Assembly (NCBI RefSeq): GCF_015207005.2
Contig: NZ_JADEXS020000001.1
Location: forward strand, 2,418,001 to 2,482,000
DNA length: 64,000 bases
DNA from: Desmonostoc muscorum LEGE 12446
Lineage (GTDB): Bacteria; Cyanobacteriota; Cyanobacteriia; Cyanobacteriales; Nostocaceae
Direction of reading: 5' to 3'
A program made the position numbers and the translations under genes. Of this stretch, positions 8,333 to 17,170 are shown piece by piece (position 1 is the stretch's first letter; every line of letters begins with the position of its first letter). The notes under the pieces were generated by a model, which searched no databases, had not been told where the DNA came from, and was given only the letters and a program-made list of their open reading frames with translations.

Positions 8333-9058
8333 TTATCCGGCTTTACGTGCAATAAACACCGCATGACCCAGTGATAGTTGGTATTCACCATAACTACGTG
8401 TGGTTTGAACCTCAAACCCTACCTGCTGGAGTTGATTTGTAATCGTTGCTGTGTCGTATAACCGCTGGTGGTGTACTTCGTCATCTCGTCTATAGTATTC
8501 GCCTACTTTGCGGAAGGTGATAATTCGACGAGTCAAAGTTTTTTCTTCCCCATCCTCGTGCTTTTCAACGAGTACTATCCAGTCTTCTCCTTCAGTGAAT
8601 CCTTTGGTTGTGGTTCCTGGTGTAACTTGTCCCGTCTGTGAAATGTCGAAGATGAATACACCCCCAGGAGTTAAGGCATTATATATGCGGTGGAACAGCT
8701 GAACAAGGTCGCTATCTTCGTCAAATACATAGCTGAGACATTCACTAATCGATGTCACAGCATTGCACGGCGGAATCTCTGTTTGAAATAGCGATTCGAT
8801 GCGAAACTCAGCATTTGGGACTCTAGTTCGGGCAATATTAATCATCGACTCAGAAATATCGACTCCCAAAACATCATAATTAGCTTTGATAAGTTCTTGC
8901 GCCCATAAGCCGCTACCGCAACCCAAATCAACCACTAGTCCATCAGATATTTTGTTTTCAGCCAGGATTTTTAGTATGCCGGGAGCAGACTTGAGAGCAT
9001 AGTCACGGAAACCGACATCATGAATAAAAGCCAGGTCTTCTTTGTACCACTCATTCAT
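8333..9058 (-). CDS. class I SAM-dependent methyltransferase
   Basis: 241 residues. The SAM-binding motif I is VVDLGCGSGLWAQEL (about residues 42-56), followed by the acidic motif II VLGVDISESMI and the LTPGGVFIFDIS motif. The fold is clear; the substrate is not. Neighbouring genes are unrelated, so context does not help. Confidence 0.85.
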   Translation of the reverse strand: MNEWYKEDLAFIHDVGFRDYALKSAPGILKILAENKISDGLVVDLGCGSGLWAQELIKANYDVLGVDISESMINIARTRVPNAEFRIESLFQTEIPPCNAVTSISECLSYVFDEDSDLVQLFHRIYNALTPGGVFIFDISQTGQVTPGTTTKGFTEGEDWIVLVEKHEDGEEKTLTRRIITFRKVGEYYRRDDEVHHQRLYDTATITNQLQQVGFEVQTTRSYGEYQLSLGHAVFIARKAG

Positions 9059-9201
9059 ATATATAGATAAAAATCCGGTTTTATTTCTGATATTACTTGC
9101 GTAGGCCTACCGTGTATACACAAGTCTGAAATATACCCCACCCTAACCCTCCCCTTTACAAGGGGAGGGAACTAGATTTCTGGCTTCCCCCCTTTCCAAG
9201 G

Positions 9202-9407
9202 CAGGGCTGTTTCATTCCCCAAAGAGCTTTAAAAATCAAGGGTTCTAGCAATTAAAAATTAGTTATTTTGTTACCAGCGTGCCCAGAAAATGAACTATTT
9301 TACTGATATTTCAATGTTTAAATGTTCATCTCATCGTCACCCTTACTTACAATTTTCTCGCTAACCATCTTGACAAATCCTGTTTGAAATGGAATGAAAC
9401 AGCCCTG
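9202..9407. mobile_element. non-autonomous element with IS4-like ends
   Basis: 206 bp bounded by perfect 17-bp inverted repeats (CAGGGCTGTTTCATTCC at 9202-9218 and its complement at 9391-9407). It is flanked by an 11-bp direct repeat CCTTTCCAAGG (9191-9201 and 9408-9418). Joining the flanks recreates a common cyanobacterial repeat (CCTTTCCAAGGGGGGATTGAGG type), so the target was itself a repeat. An 11-bp duplication suits the IS4 group (inference). No transposase frame inside. Confidence 0.88.
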
Positions 9408-9438
9408 CCTTTCCAAGGGGGGATTGAGGGGGGTAATT

Positions 9439-9520
9439 CCCGAATTCAATAAACGACACCCCGAATTCAATAAACAACATCCCGAATTCAATAAACGACA
9501 CCCCGAATTCAATAAACGAC
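9439..9520. repeat. 21-bp tandem repeat, about four copies
   Basis: Unit CCCGAATTCAATAAACGACA plus one base, repeated about four times with one or two substitutions (AAACAACAT in the second copy). Copies are directly adjacent with no spacers, so this is not a CRISPR array. Being a multiple of three it keeps frames open on both strands, which produces false ORFs. Confidence 0.85.
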
Positions 9521-9806
9521 TGCCCAATTTTTTATGTCTTGCCCTGATCGTAACTTTCAACCAGGCTTTGGGGAAGTCAAAAGTCAAAAGTCAAAAATAT
9601 GCATAATTTATTGTCATTAAAACTTGAGAATTATTAATAAAAATTCTGCACATAATAATTAAGTATAATTTTAGACTTTAATATAAAGACATCGCACTTA
9701 TCAAAACCCCAAGATCGATAAAGGCGATCGCTTCATCCCGCAAAGAAGTGTGCGATTGATTGGTTGTCTTACAATGGACACTAAACCTTAAAATTGGGAG
9801 GCAACA

Positions 9807-10085
9807 ATGGATAGTACAGATAATTCTCCAGTAGAGGATAGATCGTCAGCAGATTTGGTATCTGTGACAGAGTTACAGCACCAACTTAATGATTTACTCA
9901 AGCAACTATCACCAGAGCGATTACAGGTGCTTGCTGATTTTGCAGCTTATTTAGCAAATGCTGAAAGTGAAGCTGCAACCCAAGAACTTTTAGCAATTCC
10001 TGGCTTGTTAGAACGAGTTAAGCACTCATCAGCAACTCCTAAAACCGATTACACAAATTGGAGAACCCTTCGCTCTGATGTATGA
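9807..10085 (+). CDS. antitoxin of a RelE/ParE-type pair
   Basis: 92 residues, acidic and helical (VSVTELQHQLNDLLKQLSPERLQVLADFAAYLAN), ending TDYTNWRTLRSDV, like cyanobacterial antitoxins paired with RelE toxins. A good ribosome-binding site (GGGAGG) lies 6 bp before the ATG. Its stop overlaps the toxin start by 8 bp (ATGTATGA), the usual coupling. The toxin gene is broken, so this antitoxin may now be an orphan. Confidence 0.75.
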   Translation: MDSTDNSPVEDRSSADLVSVTELQHQLNDLLKQLSPERLQVLADFAAYLANAESEAATQELLAIPGLLERVKHSSATPKTDYTNWRTLRSDV

Positions 10086-10466
10086 AGTTCTTCTCCATCC
10101 TGATGCTCAAAAGGTTTATATTAATGCTGACAAAGCTCTAGCTAAGAAAATTGCTCGATGTTTGCAGCAGTTAGAGCAAACTCCCCAGTTGCACCCCAAC
10201 ATTAAAGCCCTTAAGGGAGATTATGCAGGGTACTATAGCAATCCGATTTGATTTCTGAATGACTTGTAGAGGTAAGGGACTGGGGATTGGGGACTGGGGA
10301 CTGGGAAGGAGCAATAAAGGTGTACTGGGTTTTGTTCAAAAATCAAATATGAGTCCTATATCGCTACCGAATTGGGGACTACAGGGTAATCTATTCGATA
10401 GAGGATGAACTAGTACAGGTATTTGTTGTGGCGATCGCCCATCGCAGTGAGGTGTATGAATCGTGA
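10078..10466 (+). pseudogene. RelE/ParE-type toxin, interrupted by MITE
   Basis: Starts at ATG 10078 (MYEVLLHPDAQKVYINADKALAKKIARCLQQL...LKGDYAGYY), then runs into a 123-bp element and stops a few codons later. The same frame resumes after the element as [35 protein letters not shown] and stops at 10466. Removing the element and one TA gives [18 protein letters not shown], the canonical RelE/ParE core with its basic residues. The intact toxin would have about 88 residues. The break removes the catalytic C-terminal half. Confidence 0.9.
10236..10358 (+). mobile_element. miniature element MITE-A, copy 2, in toxin gene
   Basis: 123 bp, begins TAGCAATCCGATTTGATTT and ends AAATATGAGTCCTA. TA dinucleotides at 10234-10235 and 10359-10360 form the target duplication. 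It matches the reverse complement of 144-265 (shared GACTGGGGATTGGGGACTGGGG core and AAAGGTGTAC). It interrupts the toxin reading frame. Confidence 0.88.
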
Positions 10467-10542
10467 AGGTGAATTGGTAAAGCTATGGGGGGATCTAAAA
10501 GTGCTACCTTTGCGCCTCTCTTGCCTCGTGCGTGAGATTCCA

Positions 10543-12306
10543 TTAACTCCCCCCCATTTCCACCCCAACCTTTGCTAAATTCTCCCGCATCGCTACACAC
10601 CGAACATGCTCAACACCCCAAACTCGCTGACAAATCTCCAACGCTTGCAAATAAAAAGATTCTGCTTCAATATAACGCCCCGTTGCCCGATAAATTTCCG
10701 CTAAATTATTCAGACTTTCGGCAACATTAGGATGATTTTCTCCCAACAACAGCTTATCAAGTTCCAAGGCTTTTATACATAAAACTTCCGCCTCCTCATA
10801 ACGTCCCTGTTCCCTATACAAATAACCCAAAGCATAGATAGTATCTGCTAACAGCGGATGCGCCTTTTGTAAAACACGCTGCTTCACTTCCAAAGATTGC
10901 AAAAACAAAGATTCCGCCTCATTGTAGCGTCCTTGAGCGCGGTATATCAAACCTAAATTGTGCAAATCTGTCGCCACATCAGGATTTTCTTCACCCAAAA
11001 ATTGCTTATCTAATTCTATTGCTTGTTGCGACAAAGGTTCAGCTTCAGTGTAGCGTCCTTGATGATAATAAAGTAGCGCTAAATTATTCAATATCAAAGC
11101 AAAAGAAGGATGATTTTCCCCTAGCAAACTTTTAGCAATTTCTAGCGATCGCAGATACAAAGGTTCTGCCTCATCATAACGTCCTTGTTCATCATATAAT
11201 AATGCCAAATTATTGAGACTAGCGACGACATCAGCATGATTTTCTCCCAATAAGCGTTTTCTCAATTCCAAAGCTTGTTGATAGAGAAGTTCTGCTTTGC
11301 TATATTGTCCCGTAGATTTGTAAATTCCTGCCAAATTATTCAGACTAGTAGCGTAAGCAGGATGATTTTCTCCCAACAAGCGTTTCCTTAATTGCAAAGC
11401 TTGTTGATATAGTGGTTCAGCTTCACTGTAGCGTCCTGTTGCGCGATATAATCCTGCTAAGTTGTTGAAATTAGCAGCTAAGTCTATTTGCAAACCTAAT
11501 TCATTTTGCAATTCAATGGCTTGACGCCAATACTTGATTGCTAATTCTTGTTCTTCTTGATAATTCTGAGACTCACCCCGTTCTAATCTGCTGCGGTAAA
11601 TATCGCCCAATCTTGAATATAAAGTAGCCAAGGTGGGGTCTTTAGTTCCGCGTTCCTGTTCGATATTATCAATCAGCCTTTGTAAATCTTGGATAGGCAA
11701 GAAAAAAGCATTATTTTCATTAGTATCTGTGCTGGCTAATTCTGTGTCTCGAAAAACAAAGCGTATAGGTTCTAATTCTTTACCAGCAATAGCATTAGTT
11801 TTTTTAGATGCAAACCGAAATACACCGTTACGCCAACTCCAAAAATCAGGAGCTTTTTTAATCAAGTTGATTAAAATTTGATTAGTTACCCAAAGCACAA
11901 TTGCAAAAGGAAAATCGCGCAATCCTTCCCTTGTCCACTGTAAGTAACCAAAAAATTTTTCCTGTTCTGATTGCTCTTTTCCTAATCTGAGAAAATAAAG
12001 TTGTTCAGCACCCGTTACAGTAATTACCGCCGGCTGACGCTGACGGAGATATTCTTCTTGCTCAACCAGTTGATTGAGAGCAGCTTTTAAACTCGGCTCA
12101 TGACGTGCTAATATCACTCGATATGTATGAAAATTAGATTGAAGTTCAGCTTCATATCGAGTAATAATCTCGTCACGAAAGTTAGGATCATCGCAAACAG
12201 CAATCAGTAAATTTAATCCCTGGTTTTGAGCTTCAATAGAAACAATTAAATCATCATATGCATCTTGATTTTCTCCTTCATCATCTAATAATTCTTCATT
12301 GAACAT
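10543..12306 (-). CDS. TPR protein of a two-gene ATPase module
   Basis: 587 residues. The first 200 or so look like a degenerate NTPase-type domain without a P-loop: AVITVTGAEQLYFL, then FAIVLWVTNQILINLIKKAPDFWSWRNGVFRF, a pattern often seen before TPRs in bacterial STAND-like proteins (from memory). From about residue 275 there are seven clear 42-residue kinesin-light-chain-type repeats (NNLAGLYRATGRYSEAEPLYQQAL...LGENHP) plus degenerate ones at either end. Its ATG at 12306 overlaps the ATPase stop by 11 bp, so the two are translationally coupled. The TPRs probably bind a partner protein; the trigger and output are unknown. Confidence 0.85.
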   Translation of the reverse strand: MFNEELLDDEGENQDAYDDLIVSIEAQNQGLNLLIAVCDDPNFRDEIITRYEAELQSNFHTYRVILARHEPSLKAALNQLVEQEEYLRQRQPAVITVTGAEQLYFLRLGKEQSEQEKFFGYLQWTREGLRDFPFAIVLWVTNQILINLIKKAPDFWSWRNGVFRFASKKTNAIAGKELEPIRFVFRDTELASTDTNENNAFFLPIQDLQRLIDNIEQERGTKDPTLATLYSRLGDIYRSRLERGESQNYQEEQELAIKYWRQAIELQNELGLQIDLAANFNNLAGLYRATGRYSEAEPLYQQALQLRKRLLGENHPAYATSLNNLAGIYKSTGQYSKAELLYQQALELRKRLLGENHADVVASLNNLALLYDEQGRYDEAEPLYLRSLEIAKSLLGENHPSFALILNNLALLYYHQGRYTEAEPLSQQAIELDKQFLGEENPDVATDLHNLGLIYRAQGRYNEAESLFLQSLEVKQRVLQKAHPLLADTIYALGYLYREQGRYEEAEVLCIKALELDKLLLGENHPNVAESLNNLAEIYRATGRYIEAESFYLQALEICQRVWGVEHVRCVAMRENLAKVGVEMGGS

Positions 12307-13588
12307 TTATGGCTCCCTGTCTTTTTAAACTTTCGATAATAATTGGATGAACATCGTACCATGTTTCTTCGGTGCGATATTCTAAGACATATAAACCATG
12401 TAGCAAATCCAAAAATTCAGCTTGTTTCGGGTCATTGGGCATAAATTGTTCATAAACACTTTGCAAAATATCTATATCAACTTTTCCTAAACGTATGGAA
12501 AAGTCATTGCGAATTTTATTGATTGCTTGGGCGAGAATTTTATCATCAATGATAACTTCGGCGTTGGGATTTCGTCGAATCATCCGTAAACAAATACGGC
12601 AACACTCCTTAGAAATGCGAATTAACTCTCGCAATACGCCGCCACTGTAAATAACAATTTTTTCAGCTGTTTCTGGTGCTATTAATTCACTAGTAATTCG
12701 CTTGCGTAAAACTTCACCGAGAATCTTTGTTGCTTCGGGACGCGGTTGAGCGCTAAGAAAGCGATTTTTACCTTTTTCAAAGATTTTGAGGACAGGCATT
12801 GCTACAATTTGGTCATTAGTTTCTGTAGCAATTATTGTGCTGATAAATGTTTCTCGAAGAACTGCGATAGGAATGGTGTAGATAATCCGAAAATTTGGTT
12901 GGCAGAGAGCTTTAATATTATCCTTGTAAATTTCGTTAACCCTGCCTAAATCGAGTTTATCCAAATCATCAATAATGACTAAAACATCTTGTTTAGTAGC
13001 AGTTTGAATCAAAGCAGCAATTTCGTTAATTCTAGCGACTAAATCTGATATTTTGCGCTCAAACTCTTGTTTAATTTCATCGCGGACGCTAGCATCAGCT
13101 TTTAATTTAGAGCTAATCAACTTGAGCAGGTCAAAACCTATTTCAGCCTCTAGCTGCAAATTTAATTCTTCAGTGCGAGTGCGGGTAGCAAACCATTTAT
13201 AAAGAGCTTCTTTAGTACTTTGAGGAATATCAACTCGGCGTGCTTCTGCCTCTGCCATTAAATTAACTGCAATGGCAAACAGAATATTTATATGGTTAAC
13301 TGCCGACATTTCAATTTTGTCAGCAATAGAAAATAGGACTACAAAATATTTATTTTGAATTTGCCTGCTAAATTCAGCCAACAAAGTTGACTTACCACAA
13401 CCGCGATGTCCTGTAAAGACAATTTTGCCATCTTTATTGGGACTATCTTCAACTAATTGGTTGAGGTCTGCAATTAAATCATCACCATATTCGACTCTAA
13501 ATTTCTCCATTTCGTTCCGTTCCATTAACGGAAACAGTTCGAGATTGCTGTATGCCGACTGAAAGGAGATTAATAGTTCTTTAGACAT
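12296..13588 (-). CDS. P-loop ATPase of a two-gene TPR module
   Basis: 430 residues. Walker A is GHRGCGKST at residues 60-68 and Walker B is VLVIIDDLD at 202-210, with a likely sensor segment FRIIYTIPIAVL after it. The long helical insert between them (about 110-195) is charged. The C-terminal part has a helical lid (AQPRPEATKILGEVLRKRI...YSGGVLRELIRISKECC) and ends in a winged-helix-like region with YEQFMPNDPKQAEFLDLLHGLYVLEYRTEETWYDVHPII. This is an AAA/STAND-class ATPase that overlaps its TPR partner. First gene of the module. A conflict-system role is inference. Confidence 0.85.
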   Translation of the reverse strand: MSKELLISFQSAYSNLELFPLMERNEMEKFRVEYGDDLIADLNQLVEDSPNKDGKIVFTGHRGCGKSTLLAEFSRQIQNKYFVVLFSIADKIEMSAVNHINILFAIAVNLMAEAEARRVDIPQSTKEALYKWFATRTRTEELNLQLEAEIGFDLLKLISSKLKADASVRDEIKQEFERKISDLVARINEIAALIQTATKQDVLVIIDDLDKLDLGRVNEIYKDNIKALCQPNFRIIYTIPIAVLRETFISTIIATETNDQIVAMPVLKIFEKGKNRFLSAQPRPEATKILGEVLRKRITSELIAPETAEKIVIYSGGVLRELIRISKECCRICLRMIRRNPNAEVIIDDKILAQAINKIRNDFSIRLGKVDIDILQSVYEQFMPNDPKQAEFLDLLHGLYVLEYRTEETWYDVHPIIIESLKRQGAINVQ

Positions 13589-13954
13589 TGGATAGTGCCG
13601 TAAAAGTGCTAACTATTCATATAATGCCTCATCCTTTATGTAGCAAAAGCTCAGGCGGTGTCTAGGAGAGATTATGCCTATATAAATTCTCAAATTTCGT
13701 TCATAAATGACTACTAGGTGAGCGATTTCTTATGTCTTCAAAAGAGATGCTCTATTGGCAAAATGCCAACGATAAATAAGTAATAGAGGTGAATAATAAA
13801 GGAGACTAAACGATAGATTATACATACATTCATTACCAGTGAATGATAGATTATACATATCAAATAGTGAAAGTTACTTAATAGATAAATAAAATAAAAT
13901 TTTCAGTTAGAAAAATAAATTTTTCGTGTGGTTCCCTTCATCCCCCTCTAGGAT

Positions 13955-14046
13955 GGAATGTCACTTACTTAAAGCTATTTTCAGTTAAATAGACGATGCT
14001 TTAGGCCTTTAGCATTGCTAAACTCCTATGACATCAGTGACATTCC
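13955..14046. repeat. 92-bp element with GGAATGTCACT inverted ends
   Basis: Begins GGAATGTCACT and ends AGTGACATTCC, perfect 11-bp inverted ends around an AT-rich interior. Probably a miniature element or IS remnant. No clear target duplication. Confidence 0.6.
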
Positions 14047-14348
14047 ATAATAATTTAGGATTGCCATAGCATGATTAATTTGTACAGTGCGTAAGTCGTA
14101 TAATTAATTCTCGAAATGGGTATGGGGCTTTGGGAGTGCTGTTAGTGGTAGCGGGGTGTTGAGCCAGTAATGAGTTAGGAGTTATATCATGTCCGGGCAA
14201 TTAAGCATAATACCCGAAACCCCACCCCGCTAAAGCTGTGCTTTATTTAGCTCCCCTCCCCTTGGTAAGGGGACGTGTTGGGGGTGGGGTTCTTTTATTA
14301 TGGGTAATTTGGCGGATATGATATTACGCTGTCGCTAACGCACCCTAC

Positions 14349-14484
14349 TGGCGTGTCAAGGCTAAAATAGTGCATTAGTAGGTTGGGTTGAGCTTTCGCG
14401 TTACCCAACGTGGATATCGGTGTTGGGTTTCGTTCCTCAACCCAACCTACAAATTTATTGCAACATTTTAGCCTTGTCACGCCA
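14349..14484. repeat. nested inverted-repeat element
   Basis: Outer arms TGGCGTGTCAAGGCTAAAAT (14349-14368) and its near-complement (14465-14484). Inner arms GTAGGTTGGGTTGAG (14378-14392) and CTCAACCCAACCTAC (14436-14450). A lone outer arm recurs at about 48742-48766. Directly after it, 14495-14521 matches the end of MITE-A (AAAAATCAAATAGTAGTCCT). Confidence 0.7.
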
Positions 14485-14560
14485 CTACGTATCTTTTCAA
14501 AAATCAAATAGTAGTCCTATATTAGGAGTTAAGAATTATTCCCCTTGTCCCCTTGTCTCC

Positions 14561-14932
14561 CTACTCCCCTCTCTCGACAAGAGATTTGAGAGCATGTAGT
14601 AATTGTTGTTTAGTAAAAGGCTTTGTTAAATAAACATCTGCACCTTGCCGCATTCCCCAAATTCTGTCTATGGGTTGATTTTTGGAACTGCAAATAATAA
14701 TTGGTACTTTTTTAGTTGTTGGATTTTTTTTCAGTTGGCGACAAAATTCAAAACCGCTAACTTCTGGCATTACCACATCAGTAATTATAGCATCCGGCTG
14801 ATGGTTGATTGCTTTAATCATGCCATCTTTAGCATCATAAGCTTTAATTACCGTGTGTCCATTTTCTCTTAAAAAACTATTGATTAACTCCAACTGAGAA
14901 GGAGTATCTTCCACAACTAAAACTTTAGCCAT
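14561..14932 (-). CDS. CheY-like single-domain response regulator
   Basis: 123 residues, a lone receiver domain. Acidic pocket E8/D9, phospho-acceptor D52 (IITDVVMPEVSG), S82 and K104 (YLTKPF) are all present. It follows the PatA-like gene by 43 bp on the same strand and is surely co-transcribed. In cyanobacterial taxis or Hmp/Pix-type operons this pair is followed by CheW, MCP and CheA genes; none is here, so the pair is an orphan. Confidence 0.9.
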   Translation of the reverse strand: MAKVLVVEDTPSQLELINSFLRENGHTVIKAYDAKDGMIKAINHQPDAIITDVVMPEVSGFEFCRQLKKNPTTKKVPIIICSSKNQPIDRIWGMRQGADVYLTKPFTKQQLLHALKSLVERGE

Positions 14933-14975
14933 ATTAATTTGTACCTACTAAGTATAACTCCGTACATCCATGAAT

Positions 14976-16349
14976 TTAAGTTAAATGCATGAAAACTATT
15001 TTCAGTAATTCCGCGCGAGTAAATGGTTTCGTTAAATATCCAGATGCCCCCACCAATCTCGCTTTTACTTTGTCTACAATTCCTTTACTACCAGTGACAA
15101 AGATAATGGGAGTCTGTTTAAACATAGAATTATTACGTATAATTCTACACAATTCATAACCATCAATTCCGACCATGTTTAGATCCAGCAAAATTAAGTC
15201 TGGTTTGTGCCTAATAATCGACAAAACAGCTTTTAATGGATCGTTGATAGTCACTACAGAAAAATTTTCATTTTCTAAAAAATGGCTAATTTCTTTGAGA
15301 ATTGTCGGGCTATCATCTACAGAAATGATTTTGTGGACTTTTTGTGCAGTTACAGTAGCAGCGGTTACTCTTTGGGAAGCAGAATTTATGTTATTTGATA
15401 TTGTTGGTTCCTGAAAGTTTGCTTTTGGAGGAGTGGAAATTTGTGGTAATTGCTCAACGATACTTGTATTCTCTTCAGAAATTTCTGAGAAACTATTGAC
15501 TTCATCTTTGGTATCAAATAATCCTGTAGTCAATTTTGGCAAAAGCGAGTTTTCTTCAAATATTTTTGGTAATTTATCAAATGGTGGATCTGGTTCATGC
15601 AAGATAATTCCCCCTTTGACAATGTAAGGGTATAATTGGCGAGCGAGTTGAATTTCATCTTGATTCAAAATTGCAGCCAAATGACAAAGACTAAAACCTT
15701 TCATCCAGTTAGTTAAATTTGGCTGGAGGCTTGGTAAATCTTTTTCGTCAAATTGGTTGTTAGCCAAAAGATGTGGACGTTGATATGGAGAAGAAATTTG
15801 CGGCACAAAAGACTGCCAACTCTCTAATCTTGCTTGGCAGCGTTCTAAAATTTTTTCTATATCAAACCTGCAAATTTTTGGCATTCTACTAAGCGGTTCT
15901 GTTAATTCATAACTACCTTCTTTGATGAGCAAAAATGATTCAATCACTTCTTTGACTAGTTCTTGAATCAGCACTGCTGCTTGCGTAGAATGTAGATGTT
16001 GTTGAGTAACAAGCCAGTATATAGCTTGATATTCAGGAGGCTGGCTTCTCGGTTGACTATGATGTTCGATTAATTGACTGTGTGAGTCAGGTTCAAACAT
16101 CAGACGAACTTGAACGCGAACTTCGTTGGTAAGTAGTGGAATTTGATGGCCTAGACGACGCAAATGGCGTTCTAGTCTATCAAACGGTTCCACTGAATGG
16201 GTTGCGTAAGTTATTTTGCCCTGTTCTAAGTAAATTGTCCAAGAAACTGAGTTACTCAATGCTTGTAAACAAGTACTGTCGGAGCAATTAGATAGCTGTC
16301 TTAACAAACTTGAAGGACGTAATTTGGTGAACACACCTGAATTATTCAT
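14976..16349 (-). CDS. PatA-like response regulator
   Basis: 457 residues. The N-terminal part (about 1-200: LRPSSLLRQLSNCSDSTCLQALSNSVSWTIYLEQGKITYATHSVEPFDRLERHLRRLG) matches the PATAN/DUF4388-type domain of PatA-like proteins. A linker follows, then a C-terminal receiver (KIISVDDSPTILKEI; phospho-acceptor in LILLDLNMVG; conserved Lys in YLTKPF). PatA itself affects heterocyst spacing, and relatives such as PixG act in phototaxis. Which role applies here is unclear. First gene of a two-gene unit with the CheY-like protein. Confidence 0.87.
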   Translation of the reverse strand: MNNSGVFTKLRPSSLLRQLSNCSDSTCLQALSNSVSWTIYLEQGKITYATHSVEPFDRLERHLRRLGHQIPLLTNEVRVQVRLMFEPDSHSQLIEHHSQPRSQPPEYQAIYWLVTQQHLHSTQAAVLIQELVKEVIESFLLIKEGSYELTEPLSRMPKICRFDIEKILERCQARLESWQSFVPQISSPYQRPHLLANNQFDEKDLPSLQPNLTNWMKGFSLCHLAAILNQDEIQLARQLYPYIVKGGIILHEPDPPFDKLPKIFEENSLLPKLTTGLFDTKDEVNSFSEISEENTSIVEQLPQISTPPKANFQEPTISNNINSASQRVTAATVTAQKVHKIISVDDSPTILKEISHFLENENFSVVTINDPLKAVLSIIRHKPDLILLDLNMVGIDGYELCRIIRNNSMFKQTPIIFVTGSKGIVDKVKARLVGASGYLTKPFTRAELLKIVFMHLT

Positions 16350-17170
16350 ATTTTTCTACTTTTTTGCGGAATCAGCAATCTAACATTTGTAAACTACAAA
16401 TATCAGCCATGAAGTATTTTCTTCTTTGTAATATAGCGGTATCACAAATTATTTCTTGGAAATATGTATATATATTAAAATTTATAAAAATTTAATTCTC
16501 TGGTTTTATTTTATACGTTTGAATTGGGGTCTGAAAAATATCTAGTTGTCTTTAATTATGTACACCATTCACGAACCAACTTCTCCTTCATTCTGTTCCC
16601 AGCTGTTTTCAAATGAGGTAGGCAGGAATAAACAAACGTAAAAATCGTTTGTGAATAGAATACCAGTACATGTTCCCCACTTTTAATTTGACTTACCACT
16701 GATAAATCTTGACTCAAAAGCGTCATCATCTACATCTTAAGTTATGCCAATTCACTTACGAGGTAAATCTGATTCCCAGTTCGGACAATTACACAGGCAC
16801 ACTTGTAAAGTAAGCGAACTTAATTATGCTTAATTACTTTTCTATAAAGGAACGATTATCCTACATAAAATCTTTAAAAACTTATGTAGGAAAGTCTACG
16901 TATTTATTGTACTCTAGGTTTGATAGATATAAATTTTTGGTAGATACACTACAACAGGTAATGCTCAGTTTTGAGAAACTCTTTTTTGCAAAACTAGATG
17001 TCGGTCAAGCTCTACTTAAATATGTAGAGAACTTGGTCAAAATAATTTGTTTCATGACAAGTGGAGCATCTACCCTTAGATACTATATCTGTAGTCGCGT
17101 CAGTGACTGAAACTATATACTTTGAAAACAGGGAAATAAAACTTTGGATTTTAACATAACACAAAAAGTT
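16350..17170. other. intergenic stretch between divergent units
   Basis: About 820 AT-rich bases that should hold promoters for the PatA-like unit and the VWA-PP2C-kinase unit. An ATATAGCGGT motif near 16433 resembles the end of the element at 42773. A 94-codon frame at 16826-17110 lacks a ribosome-binding site and any recognisable family. No other structure seen. Confidence 0.55.

Larger units (their letters stand above)
9059..9806. other. intergenic stretch with nested repeats
   Basis: 748 bp without a convincing gene. It holds a CCCCACCC/AGGGGAGGG hairpin repeat near 9137-9170, a 206-bp element with perfect ends at 9202-9407, and a 21-bp tandem array at 9439-9520. Frames at 9318-9587 (minus) and 9394-9606 (plus) only read through the tandem array. 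Confidence 0.7.
13589..14560. other. intergenic stretch with several small repeats
   Basis: About 970 bp, AT-rich, no gene seen. It holds an inverted-repeat element at 13955-14046, a CCCCACCCC...GGGGTGGGG hairpin repeat at about 14220-14292, a nested inverted-repeat element at 14349-14484 and a MITE-A end fragment at 14495-14521. The ATPase promoter should lie in the first 200 bp. Confidence 0.65.

Noticed and set aside
9439..9520. Possible CRISPR array
   Set aside because: Repeat copies are directly adjacent with no unique spacers, and no cas genes are near. Same reasoning for 52323-52607.
9318..9606. Overlapping frames on both strands over the 21-bp repeats
   Set aside because: Artefact of the tandem array; neither has a plausible start or family.
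16826..17110. 94-codon frame before the VWA gene
   Set aside because: No ribosome-binding site, odd composition and no recognisable family; it sits in an AT-rich promoter region.
17144..17170. TTG start for the VWA protein
   Set aside because: The ATG at 17171 fits the family start better; the extra residues resemble nothing conserved.
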